Source of the DNA: Saksenaea vasiformis B4078
Taxonomy: Eukaryota > Mucoromycota > Mucoromycetes > Mucorales > Saksenaeaceae
Length of the DNA: 28,452 nt
Assembly (NCBI GenBank): GCA_000697055.1
Contig: JNDT01001522.1
Location: 1-28,452, forward strand
Reading direction: 5' to 3'
Shown here: piece by piece, positions 17,309 to 25,833 of the stretch
How the letters are laid out: every line of letters begins with the position of its first letter
Numbering within the stretch: position 1 is the stretch's first letter
Translations under genes and position numbers: made by a program
The notes under the pieces: generated by a model
Told to the model about the DNA's origin: nothing
Seen by the model: the letters and a program-made list of their open reading frames with translations, nothing else
Database searches by the model: none

Positions 17309-19917
17309 TTAACGATCTTGATCGATTCACTTGAATCTTGAGAGGCCGACCCTTCTTCATCCTGAGAACCATCGGCCACCAGAACTGGCTCGGCCAGGTC
17401 GGACTGACCAGGACTGCTTCCTGTACCTTGTCCTTCTTGAGTTTCTGTAATATTCTGGATATCAACTTCTACGGTGGATACAGGTATAGAGCCTTCGTTG
17501 GCCAATGTTGATTCCATGCATTTACCGCACTCGCTTCTGGGTCTGGCTTGTAACTCCAAAACGTTTGCAGTTTCGCATTGTGCCTTGCTGCAAAGGCGTC
17601 GATGCTGAACCGAGTCCAGGACCAACGGCGCTTGATGAAATTGAACCATTTCCAAGGAAGAGCTCTCTCGTATTCGGGCATTACTCTTCGACTCAGATTG
17701 TCGGCTGTTATGTTGTGCATCGCCGGAACATGGCGACCGATTATCGATAAGTGATGTTCCCGAACTAACGCTTAAATGTCCAACGCTATCTGCTGTAGGG
17801 TCACTGCCGCTGTTCCTCCCTCCTTGCTCGTGTACTTCAAAGCTGTCGTGTTGTCCGTGAACAGCTCGATGGTACAGTTTGCGAATCTTTTGGCGTGTAA
17901 CTGGATAGCAAAAAGAACAGTCTTCAATTCCCTCGCATTGATGGATGTCCCTTTTTCGGCTTGTGTCCAATATCCTTGGGTCTTCACTAGTTTTGAGCTC
18001 ACTCCCCATCCGGTCTCGGATGCATCTGTCCAGATCTGGATTGATGGTCGAAGTGGCGCTAACGGCCGTCTTATCGGCATTCCCTTTGCGGCCAGCGGAT
18101 CCTTGCACCACCATTCTAGTTCTCTTAATGTTTCTTTTGATAGCGGACAAGGTTTTTCCCACCGAGATTGATTTCCTTGAAGCCCTCTTGCTAGGTCCCT
18201 TTGTAGAAACCTGATGTGTAAGAGTGCCTCTCCAACTGCTGGTATCATGGCTGTCATTTTCCCTATTAATGCGGCAACCCATCGGCAAGATTGCTGGCGT
18301 TGTTTCGCTTGTTTGATTATTTGGTGCAATTTCGATATTTTCGTCGTGGGTACCTTGATCTCCATCGTCTTGGTGTTGAACAGGAACCCCAGAAATTCCT
18401 GTTGACGTTGAGGCGTTAATATGCTCTTCTTTCAATTGATAAGAAATCCTAACCTTATCGGATGGTCCAATACGATTCGAGAATGTTCCTTCAGTTGTAC
18501 CGGAGTCGTTCCTAGCAGACAGATGTCGTCCAGATAGTACACCAAACGTAGACCTCGTTGGCGTAACGGCTCCACTACTGCCCGCATGATCTTGGAAAAA
18601 ACCCGTGGGCTTACGCTCATGCCAAAAGGAAGAGAACGGCACTGATATACTGTCCCACGGTGGGAAAACGACAGATATTGGCGACAAGATTGGTGTATGG
18701 GCATCACCGTATATGCATCCTTCAAATCTATCTTTACCATATAGTCGCTCGGTTCGAGGAGTTCTCGCAGAGCCGGAACACCATCCATGCGAAAGTGTTG
18801 ACATTGAATAAACCTGTTGACTCTGGTGCAATCCAAGATCGGACGATTCTTGGTTGGTTCTTGTACAATAAACAACCTGGACAGGAACCGTCGATCCTGT
18901 GAAGGTGATTGTTCTATAACCCCCGTGTCCAAAACCTTCTTCGCTGCGTCTGCCACCTCCGGACAATCGGTAGATTCTTGTGCTCGCCATAGCGGTGGAG
19001 GCTTGTGTTGCCACTGAATCCTGAAACCGTATTGTATCACGTCCCGAATCCAACGGCCCGGGAATTGTCTCCTCCACGTTTCGTGGATCCAGGCGAGACG
19101 GCCCCCCAGCGGAATTCCATCTATTGGCATCGAATAATTGGCGATGTTGCGGTCGGTATGTAATTGCTCTACTGTGGGGATACGTTGCTGAGGTGTGCTG
19201 ACTCGGTCCTGGGTCATCCCTTTGGCTTCCGGTAGAAAAAAGATTTTCTCTCTTCTCCATTCCCATATCCATATCCGCGACCTCGGTTTCGAGAGAGAAA
19301 TTTGGAGTTCTTCTATTGGGAATGGCTCCTTGCAGGATAGAGTTCTTGAATTGTTTTTCTTCGAGCGCTTTAAACTCTTCGGCAATAAATGCCATGTCCT
19401 TCCTGGTTTCGTCTTCGATACTAGGGACTCCCAACGCTTCGTGGCAAATGTTTTTGGAGTCGGTGTCGAGGGACTTTCCTGCGGTAAACGCGTAGACCGC
19501 CAGCCGTCGTAGCCGTTCGAGAAGGCGTTCGAAATCCTCTTCGGTGGGCTGTTCGTCCTCCTCTCTATGGAGGTACTCCCGCAATTCCTCATAGATCTCG
19601 GTGATCGCTCTACCGGCGGCCCTGAGCTTGTCGCAGTCTTTATATTTTTGTAAGACGATAGAGAGGCCTTCAATTTTGTGTTTCTTAAGCTTGGGATACA
19701 AGACCTTGTTGAGAACGCCGGATCTTGTCCATTTCCCTCCCTCATAGGTGGGCAGGTTTGCTTCAAATTTCTTAGCATTTTCACCTCTTGTCTGGTCGGT
19801 AACCTCCTCCAAATCCGCGAGGATTTCTGGTGGTAGCTCAGTCTCGTCTTCATTGAGTGCCAATTGTCGGCGTACGAGTTCTACCAATTGTTCATTTGAA
19901 AATTCTCGAAGACTCAT
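17242..19917 (-). CDS. DIRS gag frame, open for 891 codons
   Basis: Starts at ATG 19917, about 110 nt inside the terminal repeat. Residues 1 to about 235 look like gag: MSLREFSNEQLVELVRRQL, an acidic stretch, TRSGVLNKVLYPKLKKHKIE, and a long charged helical region (EELREYLHREEDEQPTEEDF). No zinc knuckle is seen. From about residue 235 (19215) the frame overlaps pol and stays open for some 650 further codons, ending at 17242, only 20 nt past the pol stop. This extension is Ser/Gln/Arg/Thr-rich with no domain and may simply be the shadow of pol, or an overprinted tail. The gag part is well supported; a real 891-residue product is not shown. Confidence 0.7.
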   Translation of the reverse strand: MSLREFSNEQLVELVRRQLALNEDETELPPEILADLEEVTDQTRGENAKKFEANLPTYEGGKWTRSGVLNKVLYPKLKKHKIEGLSIVLQKYKDCDKLRAAGRAITEIYEELREYLHREEDEQPTEEDFERLLERLRRLAVYAFTAGKSLDTDSKNICHEALGVPSIEDETRKDMAFIAEEFKALEEKQFKNSILQGAIPNRRTPNFSLETEVADMDMGMEKRENLFSTGSQRDDPGPSQHTSATYPHSRAITYRPQHRQLFDANRWNSAGGPSRLDPRNVEETIPGPLDSGRDTIRFQDSVATQASTAMASTRIYRLSGGGRRSEEGFGHGGYRTITFTGSTVPVQVVYCTRTNQESSDLGLHQSQQVYSMSTLSHGWCSGSARTPRTERLYGKDRFEGCIYGDAHTPILSPISVVFPPWDSISVPFSSFWHERKPTGFFQDHAGSSGAVTPTRSTFGVLSGRHLSARNDSGTTEGTFSNRIGPSDKVRISYQLKEEHINASTSTGISGVPVQHQDDGDQGTHDENIEIAPNNQTSETTPAILPMGCRINRENDSHDTSSWRGTLTHQVSTKGPSKRASRKSISVGKTLSAIKRNIKRTRMVVQGSAGRKGNADKTAVSATSTINPDLDRCIRDRMGSELKTSEDPRILDTSRKRDIHQCEGIEDCSFCYPVTRQKIRKLYHRAVHGQHDSFEVHEQGGRNSGSDPTADSVGHLSVSSGTSLIDNRSPCSGDAQHNSRQSESKSNARIRESSSLEMVQFHQAPLVLDSVQHRRLCSKAQCETANVLELQARPRSECGKCMESTLANEGSIPVSTVEVDIQNITETQEGQGTGSSPGQSDLAEPVLVADGSQDEEGSASQDSSESIKIVNRMEVIASIKPRRAYLRSNKSF
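17262..19217 (-). pseudogene. DIRS pol: reverse transcriptase, RNase H (three nonsense mutations)
   Basis: Copies element RNA into DNA. The frame is +1 relative to gag. It opens with the DIRS hallmark PLGGRLAWIHETW (near 19106), then RT motifs: NRPILDCTRVNRF, MVKIDLKDAYTVMPIHQS (catalytic Asp), SLPFGMSVSPRVFSKIM and VYYLDDICLLG (the Y-x-D-D box). RNase H follows with IWTDASETGWG, INARELKTV, LFTDNTTALKY and HNITADNLSR (Asp-Glu-Asp-Asp). A C-terminal block SIDAFAARHNAKLQTFWSY is typical of DIRS pol. Three in-frame stops break it: TGA 18432-18434 (Trp in FLINWKKS), TAA 17772-17774 (Gln) and TAG 17469-17471 (Trp in PPWKLISRIL). The frame ends at 17262. The start is uncertain; ATG 19217 is the last Met before the domain, and the frame is open further upstream under gag. 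Confidence 0.9.
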
Positions 19918-20025
19918 AACTTTTCACCACGTTGCGCGGCTTGAAAGGTGTTAGGGGACAGGATAGATAGAGATTGCTTAATTTATATGTTATCTGAGAA
20001 TAAAAGCGTAGCTTGGAAGGTCTAA

Positions 20026-20063
20026 ACCACATCCGAGGACGGAGTGAAGGCAACACCGATTGT
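20026..20063 (-). repeat. DIRS inverted terminal repeat, 5' end of element
   Basis: Exact reverse complement of 16243-16280. Just outside, 20059-20085 forms a potential hairpin with 7-bp arms ATTGTGC and GCACAAT around a 13-nt loop; the other end has only one arm of this, so the ends are not fully symmetrical. Confidence 0.9.
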
Positions 20064-20343
20064 GCGAGCAGTAGCGAAGCACAATAAATTTTGCGTCCAG
20101 AGAGATGCTTGTTGTGGTAAAGATCACCTTCTGAATTCAAGCTCAGATACACTGGACTCGTACAGTTACATGACCTTTGCATCGCTTCCAAGCTGCGTGT
20201 TTCCGTTTTTGCCTATAGTCTCCCATATGCTGGAGTGATGAAGAAGACGAATAGAATGCACAAAAAGAAAAAAAGGAAAAAAAGAATCGTTCTTCCCACT
20301 TAAATATGCTTTACTTTCCGTTATCTAAAACTTCTTTTTGCGT
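20064..20343. other. DIRS outer flank and A-rich tract
   Basis: Contains the weakly matching outer part of the terminal repeat (to about 20095) and a purine-rich tract near 20250-20287. No gene seen. Confidence 0.5.
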
Positions 20344-20702
20344 GAGGCAAAGGAAGCCTATCTTCAACACGCCTTTGCATGTTACAATGGACTCTTGTTT
20401 CTGAGACGCCGTTCGTATGAGCCAAAACAACCCGATCACTGATTCATCCTTTGCATGAGACGATAGTACCCTATCACCGATACGCCTTTTGCATGAGACA
20501 AAGAAAACTGTACTTTCACACTCTTCGGCACGAAGTAGAAAAATCCGATGACTGATATATCATTTGGCATGAAGTAAAGGAATATGGTCACTTACACGAG
20601 ATAACTGAGCCCTATTTTTAACACGTCCTTTACACGAGACAATGAAACCCTGTCTCTGACACACCTTTTGCCTTAGATAACGAGAAACTCTCAATGACAC
20701 AA
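20344..20702. repeat. Degenerate 38-bp minisatellite, about 10 units
   Basis: Units of 37-39 bp start with GAGACAA-like sequence and end with CCTTTTGCAT-like sequence. Unit starts lie near 20344, 20381, 20419, 20457, 20495, 20532, 20571 (a short 27-bp unit), 20598, 20636 and 20675 (partial). Neighbouring units are roughly 55-75% alike by eye, so the array is old or was never homogenised. A fixed phase with preserved unit length despite heavy divergence is the main evidence. No coding frame runs through it. Confidence 0.8.
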
Positions 20703-21002
20703 ACGTAACATGGAAGAGTATGACACGCAAATCATAGCATCGGATGAACGTAAAAGTACGTACTTCAAAGCGCATACTTCAAAGCGCAGAGTTCATCTGG
20801 AAGTAACGCCAAATAATTTCAAATAGACGTAGTTTCCAACTATTATTCTTTGGCTTCAAATCAATGTTGCGCTATGAAGTAGGTCTATTCGTACTTATTC
20901 AATGCTAAAATTTGCGTGTCGTAGCCTTCCAAGTTGTCTTTGGCTCCCATATCTGATAAAATAGATACTTCAGGTAACGGGATGGGGGGAGTATTTTAAG
21001 GG

Positions 21003-21319
21003 ATCACAGACCTTTTTCTAATCTCTTTTGCTCTGTCCTCACTGGCTACATCCCCGGTAACTTGTTAATATACTATATATAGGTTGTTTACGTCCTTTAC
21101 GTATGGTTTAGCTTGCAATCACTCTATCCCGAGCCGTCTTGGCTGTGGCGTAGGTCCCCTATTTATTACTATGCAAGGAAGTATCGTATTGTAGCACTCG
21201 GTATTATTTATCTTCTACGAAAGAACCTCGCTGAATGTGGCAACAGACTGGCACGATATGTCTATAAAATAATCGTCATCTCCATCAACGGGAGGCTCTG
21301 CCCTTCGGGGCTTAAGTAA
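21003..21319 (+). pseudogene. Paralogous fragment of the small hydrophobic gene at 4925
   Basis: Two segments (up to 21056, and 21083-21319) match exons 1 and 2 of the gene at 4925-5265: FLISFALSSLATSP against ILFILWLCLFLTSP, and VVYVLYVWF...YPEPSW against VVYVLCLLF...RPEPSW. The intervening 26 bp (21057-21082) begins GTAAC and ends ATATAG; unlike the 30-bp intron of the other copy it contains a TAA and would shift the frame, so it must be spliced out for the homology to be read. After PSWLWR the copies diverge. No ATG precedes the first segment (a TAA lies at 20997), so this copy may be truncated or need an upstream exon. Confidence 0.4.
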
Positions 21320-21835
21320 GGGGATATCCAAGTATCATCCCAATGACTAACTGTGAATGGTTTTCTTGTGCCGCTATAATCGGCTTTTGCGTTTCTTTGG
21401 AGGTCGAGTCCATGAAAATAAAAGCTTCTCGTTTCTTACTACATACTTGGCTCTCCATGGATGCAAAATGTATTTAAAGTAGCATAAAGATGTGATTGAA
21501 GGGTTATTGATTGCCATGACCATGAACGCTGCGGTATTGTACATATTCACTAACCGGATCTCATTGTAAAATAGAAGCAACGCTTTATTGTAGTATCGAT
21601 ATCTCGTAGGAATTTTATTCTTTCTTTTCTAGTGGATAAGCACGTTACTAACTAAGAATATCCGCTCTAGTCCTGTTTGAGAAGAAAGCGTAAAAATGGA
21701 TTCAATATACGATGTACACATTGAACGCAATCGATGTGGTTGTGCATCCTTCCTATGATTGGCTGACCCATCTTCAGGAGGAAAAAAATTTCCGCAGTCT
21801 TTGAGAGGTAATGACGGCTCACCGTTCCCGCAGGC
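21320..21835. other. Intergenic stretch
   Basis: No supported gene; short open frames on the minus strand (21374-21580, 21629-21883) carry no motif. Confidence 0.4.
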
Positions 21836-22492
21836 ATGAATTTGGATGTGAAAAGTGTCAGTAATACTGGTCAATCCAAGCATTCGTCACCACTTTCTGT
21901 TTTTGTTCCCCGCCGTCATCGACGGCAGTCGCCTTCATTGACATCACAATCGACAGGTGGTTCTTCAGCAGCAGACTATGTTTCACAATCGCCTGCATCA
22001 CCATGGTCGAATGTCTCTTTTGATCAGCTGTCTGGCTTTGCACGACGAGCATCAAGTTCCAGTATCAGTATACTGAATGCTGGTGCTTCGGCAGTACTTC
22101 ATCCGGTGACTTTGGTAAACAGCTCTACTTCCTCAGATAATGAAGAGCGGTTGCACGAGCGCGCTCAACGAGGTAAACGAAGGAAAGCGTGGAGACAGGA
22201 TATGTGCTTATTTCTCAAGATAGTTTTATCGGGCCTACTGATGTCACTTAAGCTGTCACTCAACGACCGAGCGTTGAGTTTTTATCGCATCACTGAGCAT
22301 ATTCATCGGAAAGGACCACAGTTAGTAGAGGACAAGCGCAAATTGAGGCAGCTGACAGAGGATGTGACCACGGCGAATTCCAACGTTGCAGATGCACGCA
22401 AAGAAGTGGTCACGTTGGAGCGGATCGAATCATTCCATCAGATAGGAGACATGATATCAAAGTCGATAGAACTGACAAAAAAAGGACCATAG
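21836..22492 (+). CDS. BORCS8-like BORC complex subunit
   Basis: BORC is a multisubunit complex on lysosomes/endosomes that recruits the Arl8 GTPase for kinesin-driven movement. The C-terminal part (about residues 140-215) resembles human BORCS8 (MEF2BNB) by eye: the LNDRALSFYRITEHIHRKGP block corresponds to the BORCS8 segment around ALYRLQEH, followed by a long helix with PQLVEDKRKLRQLTEDV and FHQIGDMISKSIELTKK. The first 120 residues are Ser-rich and disordered (FVPRRHRRQSPSLTSQSTGG). A 16-residue hydrophobic patch (CLFLKIVLSGLLMSLK) lies just before the domain. Total 218 residues, longer than the human protein (about 120) because of the N-terminal extension. A 26-bp GT-AG stretch at 22174-22199 could be an intron, but splicing it gives an early stop, so I read the gene as one exon. 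It ends 16 nt from the convergent MFS gene. Confidence 0.6.
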   Translation: MNLDVKSVSNTGQSKHSSPLSVFVPRRHRRQSPSLTSQSTGGSSAADYVSQSPASPWSNVSFDQLSGFARRASSSSISILNAGASAVLHPVTLVNSSTSSDNEERLHERAQRGKRRKAWRQDMCLFLKIVLSGLLMSLKLSLNDRALSFYRITEHIHRKGPQLVEDKRKLRQLTEDVTTANSNVADARKEVVTLERIESFHQIGDMISKSIELTKKGP

Positions 22493-22508
22493 ACGAGAAT
22501 ACATAATT

Positions 22509-24117
22509 TTAGGCAATGGTTGGTCGTTCCTCTACTTCTGAAATTGTGTGGCTTGCTTCTTTTTGGCCTTTGATGCATCTGTTCCAGAATCGCGCGAAAT
22601 AAGGGGTAGGTGCGGGATTCGGAATAAAACACCAGCCTACAAGCATTGCACAGGCCATTGCCATGCAGAAAGGCGGCATAGCAGTTACACCGGATGCACC
22701 TATCAAAACGCCAGTGATGTATGGAAACAGCGCAGAACCGCCGCTTCCAAACTGTTGGCAATAAAAGGGGAGCAATCAGGTTAAGAATTATAGTTAGAAG
22801 GTGGAACTCACCGCGGCAAGAAAACCAACAGTTGTGGCATACAAACGAGAGGGTACTATTTTGTTGGCGACAGATACGGTGGTGGGAAATAAAGGTCCTA
22901 GTGTAATGCCCGTGATAACGAGCGCTGCACAAAAAAAGAAAAGAAAAAGTTTTAGTTACAATAGAGCGATCATGTTGGGGTACCGAGTGTTACCTATAGC
23001 GTTCGCTCCGACGAAAGGAACGATCCAGACTATGACCAGCATGGCTATGATGATAAGAATATAGCAGTAGATCATTCGTTTCTCGCCAAATCTAGAAGTT
23101 ACATAACCCAGAAACAGTCTGCCCGCGCAGATGCCTGCCCAGTAGCCAGACATGATGCGTGCCATCGCCACCGTATCGGAGCTGCGCATAGTGATTAGGA
23201 AAGTATAGCCCCAGTTACCAATGGTGACTTCCGTGCCAACGTAAAACAAAAGATACAGCGCACCCACGTAGGTGATGCGGTAACGTAAGGCTTCGGTCAA
23301 AATACTTTCTTTCTTGGGCTTTTCGTCTTCGATAATGGTGCTGTTTGTTCCACAGCGAGTCAGCGTAGGTTCCACTGCAGTTTCAGCTTGGGACAACATA
23401 GCTGATTCTTGCTCCTTTTCAGCTCGGATCTTAAGGCGTCTGAAACCAAACAGAGGTAATGTGATCGCATTAAATAGAGCCAGCGCACATAAAACGATGT
23501 ATGTGTAATTCCACGGCTTCTGAGCACCAAGAAGACTTGAGGCGACCAGTGGACCGATAAGTGCGCCAAGACCATAGCAAGCTAAGAGAAATGGCTAAAT
23601 TCATAGTTGGTTAGGCACTTTCTCTTGTTACCATGAAGGAAGTTGAGCATCATGGTTCCATTGGGCAGTTCTCCACAGACAACGTTGGAGCTTGCTTGCA
23701 CAAGGCCGGTACCGTAGCCCACGAAAACAATCAAACAGCACATGGCTGGAAAAGGGACAGCAAACAGCAACACACTAAAACCGACAACCAGAGATACTGA
23801 GCCAATAAAAGCGGTTTTTGCTTGCGAAAGGTATTTGACCATATAGCCATTGGAAATAGCCGCTAAGAAATTTTTAAAAGAAATTTCCTTCAGACAGGCT
23901 CTTTACCGAAGACACATCCCAGCGTATTGCATAAGAATAGGATAGAGACCACATACTGGGTAAGACCGTAATGTGCCTTTATGCTGGGAAGAATAATACC
24001 AAGGTTACCATCGTTTATACCAGTGAAGAATTGAATGTAGAATGATTGCAGGACTGGCGGAACCAGAGGCGCAAGGCCTCGCCATTTTGCTACCAGATTG
24101 TCTAAATGTTCCGTCAT
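22509..24117 (-). CDS. Major facilitator superfamily transporter
   Basis: A 461-residue polytopic carrier from five exons: 24117-23907, 23862-23632, 23581-22994, 22924-22812 and 22751-22509. Introns are 44, 50, 69 and 60 bp, all GT-AG with matching phases. The first helix region reads SFYIQFFTGINDGNLGIILP, then helices through SVSLVVGFSVLLFAVPFPAM, NFLHACYGLGALIGPLVASS, YVGALYLLFYVGTEVTIGNW, GYWAGICAGRLFLGYVTSRF (an MFS G-x-x-x-D/G-R-like loop followed by GEKR), VITGITLGPLFPTTVSVANK and LFPYITGVLIGASGVTAMPP. About 12 helices, with an acidic central loop near residues 220-250. The pattern fits fungal carriers of the fucose-permease-like/BSC6 type; the substrate cannot be stated. A TATAAAAA lies 56-63 nt before the start. 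The 3' end faces the BORCS8-like gene. Confidence 0.88.
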
Positions 24118-24172
24118 GATGAGAACAAAAGACGGATGAGAACAAGAGATAACAATCTAACGAATGCGAATG

Positions 24173-24180
24173 TTTTTATA
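24173..24180 (-). promoter_or_regulatory. TATA box of the MFS gene
   Basis: TATAAAAA on the minus strand, about 60 nt upstream of the ATG at 24117; position and sequence fit a core promoter. Confidence 0.5.
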
Positions 24181-25068
24181 CGATTCTTTTCTAACATTAG
24201 CATAGAACACACTAAATTGTTTACAATGCTGAAGTTGAATTTGGTGCCATCCCCACGAAAACGCGTTCGCAATTGAAGACCAATCACCCACTTTGGCCTA
24301 GCCTGATCAAACTTAGGCTCCAGCACTATCATGATGCATAACTTGACCAATTTTTGATGACTTGATTCATCTGCTGTCAATAGCCTTTTATAATCGAGTA
24401 TAGATTTCACTGCTGTAAACAATTTTGCAATATGTGCGGGGAATTGAAAGAAGCGGGGTCCTTTCTCTTCGGCGATGAAACAGCATTGATTGTCCAGACA
24501 CCGTCAATGTACGAAGTAGTCCATGATCAGCGTTAGCCATTCAACTACGTCTTGTGGATATCATCTCTCTGTAAGGGATCGATTGATTGTTCAGGTCCAT
24601 GATGTCAGCTATTCATTGATTAATTTCAGATCCTCAACTTTTTGGAACTTTTCTCCACAGGTGAGTCAGACATACCCTTGCCTTGTAAGGTAAAGCTTCC
24701 CATTTCTGCCGACCTTAGTTTTTATCTTTACTGCTTTGTTAGATATCAACATGGGACATGAGCCGTAGGTCAGATACATGGTATGGATCGGTGGAATTCA
24801 CGAGCTGCTACAACATAATGGGTAAAGCTTATGTAGCAATGACGGTTTGTGCCACGCTGCGCCTTGGATGGATGAATCGTAGCGTTCTTCTCATTACTGC
24901 TTATTGAATGGTTTTTACGCTAATCTATAAACTTTTTACTTGTGAAGACTTATGTTTCTGCATTCAAGCCGATATCGTCAATTGCGATTTGCTCAGCATG
25001 GAGGAGTATGAATATCTTCGTCTTGGTTGATCGAGCTGACTTGGCCTCCTAGATTTACCTAGCCATAG
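24181..25068. other. Intergenic stretch
   Basis: Upstream region of the MFS gene. No supported gene or repeat. Confidence 0.4.
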
Positions 25069-25690
25069 CTAAAGTTGTAAGGCAAAGAGAGCCGTTCTAT
25101 TTTTCCGAGGACGATGTCTGGCAGAAAGATCTCTATGCGGTCTGCCACTTTGTTGGCCAATGCAATAAAAGTCGACTGGAGTTCGGACTCGCCAAACATA
25201 GCAACTTGGGTCCTGCTGCGTTGACCAGGATAAAGTGGCTGTACATAGTTCAGTTAAAACAGCGTGTCGGTAACCGGCCAATGGTCCGGCTGATGCCCCT
25301 GTTTTGGTGAACCCAAGCAGCCTGGAAGTTTCATCATCATCAACAAGCGTGCTTGATAGTTAGTCTGTTTCCGGTGTATATTCTTCGCTATAGTCGTGTA
25401 TAAAGCGCAGGTCAAATTTAAGTCCGGTAAGGTTATATCTCGCGGGAAGAGCATTTCTGTCAGGTTGGCTCAGGACGCACTGGCTAGTCCCACCGATAGC
25501 TTATTGTCGACAGTTGAATCACTCATCTCGTTCGACAAGTTGACATGCAGGAAGTCCAGACCAGAGATTAATGTCATGTTAAACCCAGGGGAGCAGATGA
25601 GCCACTTGATAGCATCTTATGCAAAGGTCAAAGACGACCAGTCCAGACGTACAGTCGCGCACAGAAGCGGTGACATTGGTCTCGATGGCT
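25069..25690 (-). pseudogene. Unassigned decayed reading frame
   Basis: One minus-strand frame reads protein-like over about 200 codons but is cut by stops near 25630, 25477 and 25254. Segments in order are DAIKWLICSPGFNMTLISGL, NEMSDSTVDNKLSVGLASA, TEMLFPRDITLPDLNLTCAL, QARLLMMMKLPGCLGSPKQG, then LNYVQPLYPGQRSRTQVAMF, GESELQSTFIALANKVADRI and EIFLPDIVLGKIERLSLPYN, ending near 25066. A plus-strand frame at 25396-25833 overlaps and also looks somewhat coding (STVESLISFDKLTCRKSRPE), so strand is not certain. Family not recognised; multiple stops suggest a dead gene, perhaps from a mobile element. Confidence 0.35.
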
Positions 25691-25833
25691 TTTTGAGTTG
25701 TTTCTGTATATGCCCCGCATTGTTTTCATCAGGTCCTGCTGTCTGGCCCATTTTCTGGGGGTGGCACATCAATTTTGCCGTGGATCAAATTCAGACACGA
25801 TTGAATTTCCAGCAACATATGTCGTTCTGCTGA

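Larger units (their letters stand above)
16243..20063 (-). mobile_element. DIRS-type tyrosine-recombinase retrotransposon
   Basis: A complete DIRS-order element of about 3.8 kb read on the minus strand: gag, reverse transcriptase plus RNase H, then tyrosine recombinase. There is no integrase of the DDE type and no protease, as expected for the order. It is bounded by a perfect 38-bp inverted repeat (16243-16280 and 20026-20063) with weaker matching for some 30 bp further out on both sides. DIRS elements are thought to move through a circular DNA intermediate inserted by the tyrosine recombinase, without target duplication; none is visible. The internal complementary region typical of DIRS-1 was not found. 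Four in-frame stops break the pol and recombinase frames, so this copy is not autonomous. Confidence 0.9.

Noticed and set aside
18214..18405. Plus-strand ORFs across 17505-19954
   Set aside because: All are antisense to gag/pol of the DIRS element and have no motifs of their own.
20344..20702. CRISPR array
   Set aside because: The repeats are contiguous and diverged with no unique spacers, and the context is a eukaryotic genome.
22174..22199. 26-bp GT-AG intron in the BORCS8-like gene
   Set aside because: Splicing it shifts the frame to an early stop, while the unspliced frame reads through to the conserved domain.
22438..22932. 164-codon minus-strand ORF
   Set aside because: It overlaps MFS exons in another frame; the MFS frame carries the transporter motifs.
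23360..23575. 71-codon minus-strand ORF
   Set aside because: Shadow frame of MFS exon 3.
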